This document shows, one piece after another, positions 9,332-18,364 of a stretch of 26,453 bases of DNA. Under the pieces are notes generated by a model, which saw only the letters and a list, made by a program, of their open reading frames with translations, searched no databases and had not been told where the DNA came from. The first letter of the stretch is position 1; every line of letters starts with the position of its first letter. The position numbers and the translations under genes are program-made. This DNA is from Proteromonas lacertae (taxonomy: Eukaryota; Sar; Bigyra; Opalinata; Proteromonadidae): the NCBI GenBank assembly GCA_002245135.1, contig NGBS01000646.1, forward strand, positions 1-26,453, in the 5' to 3' direction.

Positions 9332-9519
9332 GGGCATTGGATAGACTAGCTACGATGAGGGCTGCGTTTCTAATTTATAATTATTTATTTATTTATTAAA
9401 TTAATTTCACAAGGAATTTATGGAAGTTTAATAATAATTTCTACTTGGATGTGTGTTGTTTAATATTGCGCCATTGAAATTCGGCTTGAATCATCCTGGC
9501 ACGGTATATCTAAATGCCC
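9332..9519. repeat. Long imperfect hairpin 1 followed by T run
   Basis: GGGCATT (9332-9338) pairs exactly with AATGCCC (9513-9519), and pairing continues inward imperfectly (GATAGAC...CGATGA against CATCCTGG...GTATATC). A T run follows immediately. It lies in the 408-bp gap after the integrase, which holds no coding frame. A structured RNA or a transcript end is possible. Confidence 0.4.
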
Positions 9520-9534
9520 TTTTTTTATTTAATT

Positions 9535-9619
9535 GGGATCTGATAGACTGTGCAAGGAAAAAAGAGTCATGCAGCTGGCATTAGTGGTTCGATTCCTAGC
9601 ACAGACTATTAGTAATCCC
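9535..9619. ncRNA. Long hairpin 2 with B-box-like block and T run, possible Pol III transcript
   Basis: GGGATCTGATAGACTGTGC pairs with GCACAGACTATTAGTAATCCC with a G-U pair, a mismatch and a two-base bulge. The loop holds TGGCATTAGTGG and GGTTCGATTCC (9586-9596), the latter a perfect match to the B box of tRNA genes. A run of seven T follows. It does not fold as a normal tRNA: the total is too short between matching acceptor arms and the T stem does not pair. It could be a tRNA-derived or tRNA-like RNA, or chance. Confidence 0.35.
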
Positions 9620-9689
9620 ATTTTTTTAATTTCTTTTTTTTTAAATATTTTATTATACATATACATATAGTATATTCTATTTTTTATAT

Positions 9690-10097
9690 ATGATTACACT
9701 ACCACCACAGATTGAATATAAATTACCAGAACTTGAATCCAAGGTAACAAAGAAATATCATTTAAGTGGCCCTGACATATACTTGGATTTGTATAGCCTA
9801 CAATTCCTTATATTTTTTTATTATCGAAAACCTATATATCAATGGTATTTTGAGTTAACACACAAAATGATTAACATGATCATTAGTCAACGTTTGATAT
9901 TAGTGTTTGTAGGTCCTTGTGACTTAGGAAATAGAGATTATCCGAAAGTTACATACACACCAACAATGAAAAAAGTAATCATTAGAATGCCACAAAGATG
10001 TTTTAATGGTAAGATGCCAATATTCTTCAAATGTACTCATATGGATTTAGAGATGATAGAATATATTGAAACTCATACAATATTTCACCACACATAA
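9690..10097 (+). CDS. Unassigned 135-aa protein
   Basis: ATG 9690 follows an AT-rich leader (TATTCTATTTTTTATATATG). The protein has a proline-containing N terminus, a hydrophobic aromatic segment (LYSLQFLIFFYYRKPIY, about 32-48), a hydrophobic strand (RLILVFVGP) and a C-terminal His/Thr end. I do not recognise it. It is convergent with the very large protease gene, from whose end it is separated by 79 bp; TTGTTTTTTCATTAA in that gap matches the T-rich flank of the hairpins at 6553 and 15451, although no hairpin is seen here. Confidence 0.6.
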   Translation: MITLPPQIEYKLPELESKVTKKYHLSGPDIYLDLYSLQFLIFFYYRKPIYQWYFELTHKMINMIISQRLILVFVGPCDLGNRDYPKVTYTPTMKKVIIRMPQRCFNGKMPIFFKCTHMDLEMIEYIETHTIFHHT

Positions 10098-10176
10098 AAA
10101 AAATAATTAAGTAATAATTTTATATATTATATTAATCCAAATTGTTTTTTCATTAACCTAATTTTTGCTTCACCCA

Positions 10177-12825
10177 CTATTGTATTATAGTCAGTAGTTT
10201 TTTGAAACTACACTGATCTCTTAAAATATTTTTCAAAAAATTAATAGCAAAAAAACCACAGTTGGCAGTATTTGAATTTTGATTCTGTACTCCATTGATT
10301 TTAAGTTCATACTTTTCATTATGATACTTCTTTAATTTTTTCAAATTCTTTTTAAATTCTTCCAAGTGTTGAGGATCTTCACCAAATGAATCATAGTACA
10401 GGAATTGCTTTTTGATATTGTCAACTACTAAGGCCACCCAATGACCTATAGAATCAGGGCTAGCTTGTGTGGTGAGTGTATTGATTATGATTCCCCATTG
10501 ATTCTTCTTTTTGGGTATAGGAAGTACAAGCTCGTCCCAGCAGAACACTCCCATGAACTTTCCATGGAAATTATTGAACTCATTTTTCACAATTAACTCT
10601 ATATCAAAGTTCGATAAAGCATCTGAAGTGATACTGTTATACAAAACTTTCCTACGTGAAATTAATTTCTTTACTTTTTTATTATTTCCATTACCTATTC
10701 CAAAGTAACTCATAGCTTCACTGAGTTGTTTTGCTTGATCTAAATTACTCACTGCTCTACCAAAATTAGTGAGTGAACTTGGAATTGTTTGTTGTGAACG
10801 TTTCACGTAGTTATCCATTTTGATTGCATTCTTGTGTTGATATGGTGTTGGTTTTAACCAGTTTAATAAACCACCTGCATCTAGCAAACCAAAACAAGCA
10901 GTCAATGCACTGAATACTGTTCCTATAATACAAGTCAGTCTACCACCTGACAGCATACGAATTATTTCATAGTAGTCGAAAATGAAGTACCACATTACAT
11001 ACAAGAACCCTGATGTTGGTAGTTTGGATTTTTTCCATAACCAATAAGCTAAACATGTCATTACTATTGCACGAACATATTTCATTGCATGATCTACTTC
11101 AAACATTTGAGGAGTAACTCCACCAACCAAATATGACTTCATTGTATAGTATATTTGTGGAAATATCCTAAATACATTCTCTACACACAGGAACAAATTA
11201 CCAGCAAAACCCATAAAATCAGATTCACGTAATGAATCAAGTGCTTTTTGAAACTGTGAATTTTCAAATTGTGCCCATGAATTACAAGCAGTTTTCACTA
11301 AACCAATAGCTATTTCATATTTTTGTCTATTATCTGCATTCACCCACTCTTGAGGAAGTGAGTGACCTAACTTCTCTCTGTTATAATCAAAGTTAATGAA
11401 ATCTCTACTATTCTGTGATGCTATTTCATTCAGTTCTCTATATTTATCTTCATTAATCCATGTATGAGGTTCTTTATCTATATCTATAGCACTATTCACC
11501 AGTTCTTGATTTTTTGGATCTAATGCCCATCTATAAAATTTTGATCTTTCTAATATCTCTTGATCATCCATATATCTTTGTGCCTTTTGATTATTCAATG
11601 CAATATATTCTTTTACTTTTTCAGCTCGATTCGGATCAAAATTATATGGATCTGAATATTGATTGATCTTACTTACTCCATCAACTAATTCATTTTGCAA
11701 ATACTCCTGCTGTAATAATAGTTTGTTATAATATTCTATTGCATCTTTATCATTACCTGTTAATTTATCCCAAGTTGAGGTCAACCAATCTTGTCTATAA
11801 TTTTTATAGGCTGCTAATTGAGGATTCTTTTCTATAATCTCTTGTAATGATTTATAATTTTGTAATTTAGGAAATTTTTGTAACAAAGGATCTGTAACTC
11901 TATTCATTCCATTATCATATGCCTGAACATCTGCTTCTGTAACATATTCAGGCCAATTCAAAAGATAGCTTCTTGGATTAGATGTATCTAATTCTGCTAA
12001 TGGGAATGTTCCTCTTAAATTTCCTGTTTTATGTTCACGATCTAGCATATCATAAAAATTAATATGATAATTGTTAGGCAACATTGAAGCATAATTATTA
12101 GTTAAAGCATATTGAACTTCTTTTCGAGCTTGTCTATTCAAACCTGGACTAAATAATTTATCATAATTCCAATTAAAATCATATCCTACAGTTTCTTTTG
12201 GTATATATGGTTGAATATATTCTGGTATTTGACTTGGCTGTAATTGTGATGTTCCATTATAAGCAGCACTAGCAGCATCATACATTTGTTGTCTTGGATT
12301 AGTAATAATGACATGCTCATTAGGACCAACACTTTGACCCACTCTTAATGGTATATTACCACCTAATTTCTTAGTAGCCAAGAGATGCCTCCGTGGGATA
12401 CTCTCTAATTTTAGTTTATTTCTTCTGTGATGTTTCTTATGTTTGAAATGAACATGTTTTCTTCTACCTGAACCTGTCTTTGGATATCCATCTAAAGACA
12501 TACCAAATAAACCATAATTTACTTTTGGCCATAAATGATATTCACTACCCATACCATTAATTAAATTACACACATCTGATCGTGCTTCTGGAACACTACG
12601 ACCACATTGATATTTGAAATAATGTAAGTAATCTGTCAATTGATCTATTGTTCCACCATAGCTGGAATACTTTGATATAATATCTAATGGCAATCCTACA
12701 TTTTTACATACATTTTCTAAATCTTGTTTTGTATTATTCATATCCATTTGCTTAACTGATTCATAATCATATTGATTAATCAAAAATGGTTGTATTTTTT
12801 CCATAATAGCATCTACATTATATCT

Positions 12826-12859
<34 letters not shown>

Positions 12860-14193
12860 AATGGTTGTGTGTTATTTTGCAATGTTGGCTGGGCTGCTAC
12901 CGCCGTGGCGGCAGCAGCACCTGCCATCATTCCGGCGTAACTTTCAGCATTTGAACTTTGATTATTATAACCTGCACCAGTTGCAGGTATTGAAGTTGTA
13001 TTATTAGAACTGGCCCCAGTTGTAACATTCGATGCTTGAATATTTGAAGTGGCCGGCGCACTCGTCGAATTTGTTGTTGTAGGAGTAGCACCAAATATAC
13101 CTCTGAACCAATTGTATATATTACTTAGTGATGTAGTAAAGAAACCCATTATACTATCTAACTTAGAATGAATCCATTGTGACATATCCATTGGAGGAAC
13201 TTGTTTCCAACGATTATATACCAAACTGACAAAATTAGGAGTTAACATTGACACAAAAGATGCTGCATTAACCCATGCTGGGGATAAACCAAATATCCAT
13301 TGCATAACACCACTATATCCTATTCCTGCATTTACTAAATACTTTAATATTGCACCAACTGTACTATCAGGAAATAGTATATCAAACACTTGTGAAATAG
13401 AACCTAATGTCATAGTACATAAGCAGAGCTTCACACCAAATTTCAACCAATCGTATGTTGTATTACCTGAAAAATATTTATCTATTTTTGAAATTAATGA
13501 TTGTTTTTCTCTTTCTTCCATTGTTGCTATCTTTCTCTGATATTCTTCATTCCTTGCTTTCACTATTTCATTTTCTTGTTGTAATTCATACTCGTGATCT
13601 TTTTGTGTTGTACCAGCATTATTATTCCATCTTGGATTGGATTGATATGAATTTACATTGTACTGTGATCCCCATTGTTGTAATGGTTGTCCTTCAATTT
13701 GAGATAAAAATGGATTTTGCCATTGGTATGTTAAATTCTCTGGTTGAGCATAATAATCTGAATATGGCTTGTTATACTTACCTATGTTCCTATAATATCG
13801 TCCAAACTGGTCTGTGATGCCTGACATATATAATTTGTATTTCATCTCATCAGTCATGAAATTGTTTTTTGTTGCGTTTATATTTGGATTAACAGGCTTT
13901 GATAATTCCTCTATATCATCATCCTCATCTCCTATAGTATCTTAAAATTTATTGAAACTAGATTTAGGATCATAGACATCTAATCCATATGTACCATTGC
14001 CTTTGTCAACAATGGCTGTTGGGTTAGCCATGTGACTGAGATCTAGTTTTATTTTTTTGTTATCTTTCACCTTGTTGTAGATGATCTTTTTCAATTTTCT
14101 CTTAAGTGCATTATGATACACAGAGGGATTCTCAAAATCAATTGCTTCTTCTTTTGGTGATGATTGCTGCTTATGCTTTCGTTTAACGCCCAT
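10177..14193 (-). CDS. PRO: Giant membrane-segment protein with C-terminal adenain-like cysteine protease
   Basis: An open frame of 1,226 codons (ATG 13857) is preceded in the same frame by an 83-codon basic segment starting at ATG 14193 under a promoter motif. A 27-nt intron candidate, 13932-13958 (GTTTCA...CTATAG, a multiple of three), separates them, so 14193 is my preferred start. Counting from 13857: hydrophobic segments around 140-215, a low-complexity Ala/Thr/Ser/Asn and poly-Gln region (about 270-350), a strongly basic patch ('RRKHVHFKHKKHHRRNKLK'), a long helical middle, membrane-like segments ('IVMTCLAYWLW', 'FLYVMWYFIF', 'CIIGTVFSALTACFGLL'), and at the end a protease with His1139 (GHWVALVVD), Asp1156 (YYDSFGED), Gln1193 and Cys1200 (ANCGFFAINFL). 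The Gln-Cys spacing of seven equals adenovirus protease. Polinton proteases mature virion proteins and are usually separate small genes; this fusion is unusual. Confidence 0.75.
13932..13958 (-). other. 27-nt intron candidate in the protease gene
   Basis: Read on the minus strand it begins GTTTCA and ends ACTATAG. Both sides are in the same frame and similar in charge. It matches the size range of the cyclophilin intron. Transcript data are needed to confirm it. Confidence 0.5.
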
Positions 14194-14237
14194 AAAATAT
14201 ATAAAAACAATATAAAAAATAGAGAAACAATACTATT

Positions 14238-14252
14238 AGAAATATAGCCGTT
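14238..14252 (-). promoter_or_regulatory. Promoter-like motif AACGGCTATATTTCT
   Basis: The 15-mer is identical to the one upstream of the packaging ATPase (21485-21499) and points toward the gene starting at 14193, with its 3' edge about 45 bases before the ATG. An exact 15-base match in two intergenic places, each oriented toward a start, is strong for an AT-rich sequence. Confidence 0.65.
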
Positions 14253-14274
14253 ATTGATATTATAGATGATATTA

Positions 14275-15327
14275 TTAATGAATACCCAGTTCATCAAAAA
14301 TTCTGTTTAACTGTCTATCAACTCTATCAACATTATCCTCATTCTCATCTTCTGGCTCCCACTCTTCTATAAACTGTTTTAAATCTTCTTCATCTACTTC
14401 TTCATCACTTGCATTAGGAGTATAGAATTCAACATCATCATCATCTTCTTCTTCTTCTTTTGGTTTATTGAATTCAATATCTTCATTTTCATCATCATCA
14501 TCATCTGGCTTTCCATTTGCAATCCATTCTTCATATTGTTTAATATTTTGAGCTTCTTACCACAACTCTTTTATTTTAGTTTTCTGAGCTTCTGTAAAGT
14601 CATATTCATCAAATATTTGGTCTATTTCTTCTTTAGTAAAATTTTTAACATCGTCAATAGTAATTTCATCATCATTATCATTATCATCATCTTTAACATC
14701 AGTAGACGGCTGTACTTTAATATCTGTTTCTGCTTTAGGAGTAATCAATTTATTCAACTTCTACTATAATATATAAATCAAAACATATAGCATATATACC
14801 ATTTGTTGCATTTGTGACATCTTGATTTGGTTAATTGGATTACTCATATATTCACCCATCTGCATCCTAGTCTTTGCACTTGCTTGAGCCATTTCATTGT
14901 AATTAGGTCTATTCATATTCACATACATGTTAGGACCAAACAAATGCTGATCATCAATCTCTCTTAAACTATTAGCAAGTGGTATAGCCATTGCATTACC
15001 TTCATGTAATGATGTGGATAACATAGAATCGATTGCATTCTGTCTCTCTAAAAATTTTTGCTCATCATTCAATTTACGAATATCACCTTCATTAGGAGGA
15101 GTGTCTTTAGAATTCAACTTACTAATCTCATCTTTTATTTCGTTTAAACGACTGTTTCTCATATCCACTAAATCTTTCGCATTTTCTCTATAAAAATTAT
15201 TATATAAACTCTGATAATATTTGTCATGTCCTTTATATCCTTCACCTCTCCGTATCTTCTTTCTTTTGCCTTTGCCTCTCATCCGAGCAAACACAGCAAG
15301 TAGTATTTTCTTATTTAGTTTTTTCAT
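14275..15327 (-). CDS. Unassigned protein: basic N terminus, helical middle, very acidic C terminus
   Basis: It starts at ATG 15327 with a basic, Arg/Lys-rich N terminus (RMRGKGKRKKIRRGEG), which could bind DNA or act as a nuclear signal. A helical, coiled-coil-prone stretch follows (about 50-100), then a Met/Asn/Gln-rich part. A 39-nt intron candidate, 14761-14799 (GTATAT...TAGTAG), joins in phase 0 to a Lys then strongly Asp/Glu-rich C-terminal part ending at 14275. About one break remains in the acidic part. I do not recognise the family. Its end lies next to the promoter of the protease gene, both on the minus strand, so the acidic tail's 3' end and that promoter are packed together. Confidence 0.5.
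14761..14799 (-). other. 39-nt intron candidate
   Basis: On the minus strand it starts GTATATATG and ends ATTATAGTAG. The text inside is hydrophobic and AT-rich if translated, unlike the polar sequence on either side. It is a multiple of three and falls in phase 0. Confidence 0.5.
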
Positions 15328-15450
15328 AATAACTTAATAGAAAATAAAAAGAAACAATTTAATTATAATAATAATGTGTAATATAAGTATTATTAATATT
15401 ATTGAACATAAACAGGCTCGATAGGCTCGCCTTATAATAATGAAAGAAAA

Positions 15451-15478
15451 GGGGAAATGACTCGTGAGTCATTTCCCC
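15451..15478. terminator. Hairpin, 13-bp perfect stem
   Basis: GGGGAAATGACTC and GAGTCATTTCCCC form a perfect stem with a two-base loop. Flanks ATAATAATGAAAGAAAA and CTATTGTTTTTTCGTTA match those of the hairpin at 6553-6583, although the stem sequence is unrelated. It lies downstream of the minus gene ending at 15625, in a 297-bp gap with no other feature. Confidence 0.6.
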
Positions 15479-15624
15479 CTATTGTTTTTTCGTTAAATGA
15501 ATCATTTTTATTGTTTAATAATCATTCATATACTATTATAAAACCCAAACAAACAATAAAGCAATTCAATGAACTTCAATTAATAATTAGATTTCATAAT
15601 TAGATTCAAATCAATTAGTTTTAA

Positions 15625-16412
15625 TTACTTTGCATAGTTAAATAAATCTATAGTTCCAATTATTTCTTCTTCTTCTTCTGATTCGGTTTCTGTATCTTCA
15701 TCAATCATAATCAAATCACGTTTTACTACTTCTTCCACAACCTTTTTATCTTCTTTACCATAAGAAAATAAATCTACAGTTTCATTTCCATAATCAAATA
15801 AATTCACCACATTTTGTTGATTTACTTTATGTACTTCTTCATCAACAACTAATATTATTGAATCTACATTCGATTCACAATTAACATTTCCTTTAACTTT
15901 ATTTTGTTGTTCAAATTCAATAACTTCCACTACATTTCCGTATTCATCATCATACTCTTGATTGTATCCATCAACAAAATCTCCGTCTCCTAATTCTGTC
16001 ATGCTGTCACCAGTTAGGCTTTTCAAACTATCATATATATAATCAATTGTTCTGTCAACCTAAGGAAATATATAATGATAATGCATACAATTGATTTACA
16101 TTTACATTTTTTGTATTGAAAGCAATATATAAACTCTTCCTTAAAATCCTTATAATAGTCTATTCTGAATTTTGAGTCTTTTATCCATATGCATTTGAAT
16201 CTTTCTACGAGAAACTGTGGATTGGGAATTAAACGAGTTCCTTTGAATCTATAAAATATATATGTATATTTATACTGGTATCTGGATAGTTGTCTCCAAT
16301 TTTTCGCAACATTGTTTAAATTATTTAATATTACATCAAATTCTTCTTCATCATGAACTTTGGGTACTTTCACTCGATATACTATACTCTGTTTTAATAT
16401 TATTTTATCCAT
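15625..16412 (-). CDS. Unassigned protein with acidic tail, paralogue of the 7017-7818 gene
   Basis: ATG 16412 opens a 129-codon frame of helical, Tyr/Phe/Lys-rich sequence ('YQYKYTYIFYRFKG', 'FLVERFKCIW'). A 29-nt intron candidate, 16060-16088 (GTATGC...CCTTAG), leads in phase 0 into a helix ('VDRTIDYIYDSLKSL') and then an acidic second part with two 'DLF.YGKE/DLFNYAK'-type repeats and a Glu-rich run. The gene at 7017-7818 has the same order of parts with an intron at the equivalent 'SI' position, followed by a similar 'DR..DH..E.M' helix. No known family is recognised. The repeated 'VDLF.YG' motif could be a short peptide ligand for a partner. Confidence 0.55.
16060..16088 (-). other. 29-nt intron candidate
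   Basis: On the minus strand it begins GTATGC and ends TTCCTTAG, with a pyrimidine-rich 3' end. It is in phase 0 and at a position equivalent to the 40-nt intron candidate of the 7017-7818 gene. Confidence 0.55.
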
Positions 16413-16514
16413 AAGCTGTAAAATTCAAAAGAATATAAAAAACAAACTGTCAAAATATTTGGCTTGAAAAATTCAAACATTTTGTCAAACATTTTTATTT
16501 ATGACACTATATAT

Positions 16515-16542
16515 AGAGGGTTAGCACATAAACTAACCCTCT
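16515..16542. terminator. Hairpin, 10-bp perfect stem
   Basis: AGAGGGTTAG and CTAACCCTCT around an eight-base loop. It lies just downstream of the minus gene ending at 16611, fitting the pattern of hairpins at transcript ends. Confidence 0.5.
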
Positions 16543-16610
16543 AATATATTTTAGAAAATCCAACAAACACTAAATATACATTAAAATAAAGAACTTAAAA
16601 TAATCGCTAA

Positions 16611-16847
16611 TTAGATTGTGTTTTTTCTTCTCTTCTCTAATTCTATCAAGATCTGAATGTCTTTTAACGTTTTATCGTGTTCTATGCTTTTACTTATGAC
16701 TTCGTCTAAGTTTTCTCTCATTGATTCTAAATCTGAATTACTTGGTATGCAATTATGCGATCTCATATACTTATATAGTGCTATTGCAATCATATAAAGT
16801 ATAAAAACAAGAATTGAAAGTAATATAGAAATGAATTCTGAATCCAT
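16611..16847 (-). CDS. Small single-pass membrane protein, copy 1
   Basis: I choose the start at ATG 16847 (MDSEF), because the paralogue at 18365-18601 begins at the equivalent MDFD; the frame is open seven codons further. The protein is about 78 residues: a short acidic N terminus, one membrane segment ('ISILLSILVFILYMIAIALYKYM'), the conserved 'SHNCIPSN' block, then a charged helix with 'EHDKTLKDIQ.LIE' and a basic end. Predicted topology is a signal-anchor protein with a coiled-coil-prone tail. No family recognised. In a virus-like element, such a protein could sit in an internal or host membrane, but that is inference. Confidence 0.65.
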   Translation of the reverse strand: MDSEFISILLSILVFILYMIAIALYKYMRSHNCIPSNSDLESMRENLDEVISKSIEHDKTLKDIQILIELEKRRKNTI

Positions 16848-16868
16848 ACAACTAAAAACAAAAATCAA

Positions 16869-17204
16869 ACAATAGAAATTATATTAGTTAATAATACAAT
16901 GATTACTATTTAGGGTTAGGGGTAGGGTATATACCCATCTCAATTATATCAATATCTCATTTCAGGCAATAATCTAAATCATCTTTGATTATGAAACATA
17001 TATGAAATCTAACTATATCAATCGATTGCTTATGATATGCCATATAATAAGAAACACATCAGATTATTCATTATGTCAATGGATCGTGAGATATTATTTT
17101 TTTTAACAAACCTCAAACATTTGTATTACTAAACAAACAATAACTTTATTGATTAGACCCATAAAAATTTAATAATATATATAATAGCAAAAAATACAAA
17201 GAAT
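16869..17204. other. Divergent intergenic region with GGGTATATACCC palindrome
   Basis: The gap between two divergent genes contains TTAGGGTTAGGGGTAGGG (about 16910-16927), running into the perfect 12-bp palindrome GGGTATATACCC (16925-16936). The rest is AT-rich with no coding frame. The short G-rich run resembles telomere repeats but is only about 18 bases. No copy of the AACGGCTATA motif is evident here. Confidence 0.4.
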
Positions 17205-17696
17205 ATGCCTGACCATTTAACATATAATATGCTTAGACAACCTAACGGTGAATATGCTTTTTACATTCATAGATATAGAGACAATAGAGCACATAGATGG
17301 GTTATTCAATTTCCAATTAAAACAATGAAAATATTAAAAAGAAATAAAGTAAAGGTGTTTATATGTGGTTCACTCAGAACTAATAGAAATGATCCAGAAG
17401 TACTAGGTGATTATAGACATCATGGTGATCAATTAATGATAAACCTCAAAACCTATGGGTATGACAGAAAAGCTTCAATATTAGTAATGAATAGAAAATT
17501 AAGAAATGGAGAACATGAGTATGCAGATAGTTATTGTATTCCTCAAAAATTTAAAAAATATGTTTTTCATCATATGAGTTATCAATGGAATGGAGGGAAT
17601 TTTTATCACATACATCCAGTTGATAGAAATGTTGCTGATGGAATTAGTAGTAGTAGTAGTAGTGATAGTAGTAGTAGTAGTAGTGACTCTGATTAA
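17205..17696 (+). CDS. Unassigned 163-aa protein with Ser/Asp-rich tail
   Basis: ATG 17205 follows an AT-rich leader. The body (about 1-145) is a compact basic and aromatic sequence with predicted strands ('NGEYAFYIHRYRDNRAHRWVI', 'KVKVFICGSLR'), possibly nucleic-acid binding by charge. The last 16 residues are nearly all Ser and Asp, encoded by an AGT-rich microsatellite (about 17646-17690). The packaging ATPase ends in a very similar Ser/Asp/Glu tract, which suggests a shared signal such as casein-kinase-2 type phosphorylation or a common docking tail. Family unknown. Confidence 0.6.
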   Translation: MPDHLTYNMLRQPNGEYAFYIHRYRDNRAHRWVIQFPIKTMKILKRNKVKVFICGSLRTNRNDPEVLGDYRHHGDQLMINLKTYGYDRKASILVMNRKLRNGEHEYADSYCIPQKFKKYVFHHMSYQWNGGNFYHIHPVDRNVADGISSSSSSDSSSSSSDSD

Positions 17697-17801
17697 ATAC
17701 TTAAAAATTCTATTATTATATATATATGTTTGTTTTTGTTTGATAAACATACTATTAATAGTTACTATATTTTAAATAATATCAATTATAAAAATCACAA
17801 C

Positions 17802-18173
17802 ATGTCTTATTATGGAGGATGGCCAAAAGGGTTTAAAATTAGTAAAGACTGGAATACATATATTCCTAAATCAGTTAACAGGAGTAAATGGAGAAAGAGC
17901 TATGATTTGTATAGAGACAAAGTAAAGAATGCACTACAAAACAAAACAAAAGTTAAATTACAATATAGACAATTAATGAAAATGTATGAACGATTATTAG
18001 CTGCTAATCCACCTAAACAAAGAGCAAGACCAAAAGGAAGTAAAGATAGAGCAAAACGTAAACCAAGACGAGCCGGGCCACGAGCCGCGCCAAAGAATGA
18101 TCCACATCGTATAGTTGTGCATAATGGCAGGCATTATCAGTATGGTATTCCAGTTCCTAATATGGATAATTAA
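17802..18173 (+). CDS. Basic protamine-like protein, likely DNA condensing
   Basis: The start at ATG 17802 (MSYYGGWPKG) is chosen because the open frame upstream is AT-rich leader. The 123-residue protein has an N-terminal 'YYGGWPKGFK', a helical basic middle, and a C-terminal patch of Arg/Lys/Pro/Ala ('RARPKGSKDRAKRKPRRAG', about 80-100). The codons of this patch are locally G+C-rich (GCCGGGCCACGAGCCGCGCC near 18071-18090), unlike neighbours. Small basic proteins of this type condense DNA in adenovirus-like particles (pVII-like role); no sequence family is recognised, so the role is inferred from composition. Confidence 0.6.
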   Translation: MSYYGGWPKGFKISKDWNTYIPKSVNRSKWRKSYDLYRDKVKNALQNKTKVKLQYRQLMKMYERLLAANPPKQRARPKGSKDRAKRKPRRAGPRAAPKNDPHRIVVHNGRHYQYGIPVPNMDN

Positions 18174-18263
18174 AGTAATTCTTTATATATTTTTTTTTAT
18201 GTAATGTTATGTGTGTTTGTTTTTTTGGTGTTTGGTACTGCTATATCCGGCGGCCACTTTGCA

Positions 18264-18349
18264 ACTTGAATTGTAATATAAGTTACAACTGGCGCCAGTT
18301 GTAACTTGAATTGTGATGTATCCTACAACTTGGGCCAGTTGTAAGATAC
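18264..18349. terminator. Two tandem 40-bp palindromic repeats between convergent genes
   Basis: Units 18264-18303 and 18304-18343 both start ACTTGAATTG and end CCAGTTGTA. Each holds a palindrome: AAGTTACAACTGG and its mirror form a perfect 28-bp palindrome (18280-18307), and an imperfect 32-bp palindrome spans 18318-18349. They lie in the 191-bp gap between the convergent gene ends at 18173 and 18365, as expected for a two-way transcript-end signal. Confidence 0.6.
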
Positions 18350-18364
18350 AAGTTTAACCAAAAA

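Noticed and set aside
9535-9619. Ordinary tRNA gene
   Set aside because: The B box matches, but the spacing between acceptor-like arms is too short, the T stem does not pair and no anticodon arm is evident. Kept only as a possible tRNA-like RNA.
12829-12858. CRISPR-like or satellite repeat
   Set aside because: It is a CAA-type triplet run encoding poly-Gln inside the large protein.
13455-13817. 120-codon plus-strand frame opposite the protease gene
   Set aside because: Hydrophobic, low-complexity antisense shadow of a well-supported coding frame.
16910-16927. Internal telomere / chromosome-fusion scar
   Set aside because: Only about three irregular units; too short to support a telomere origin.
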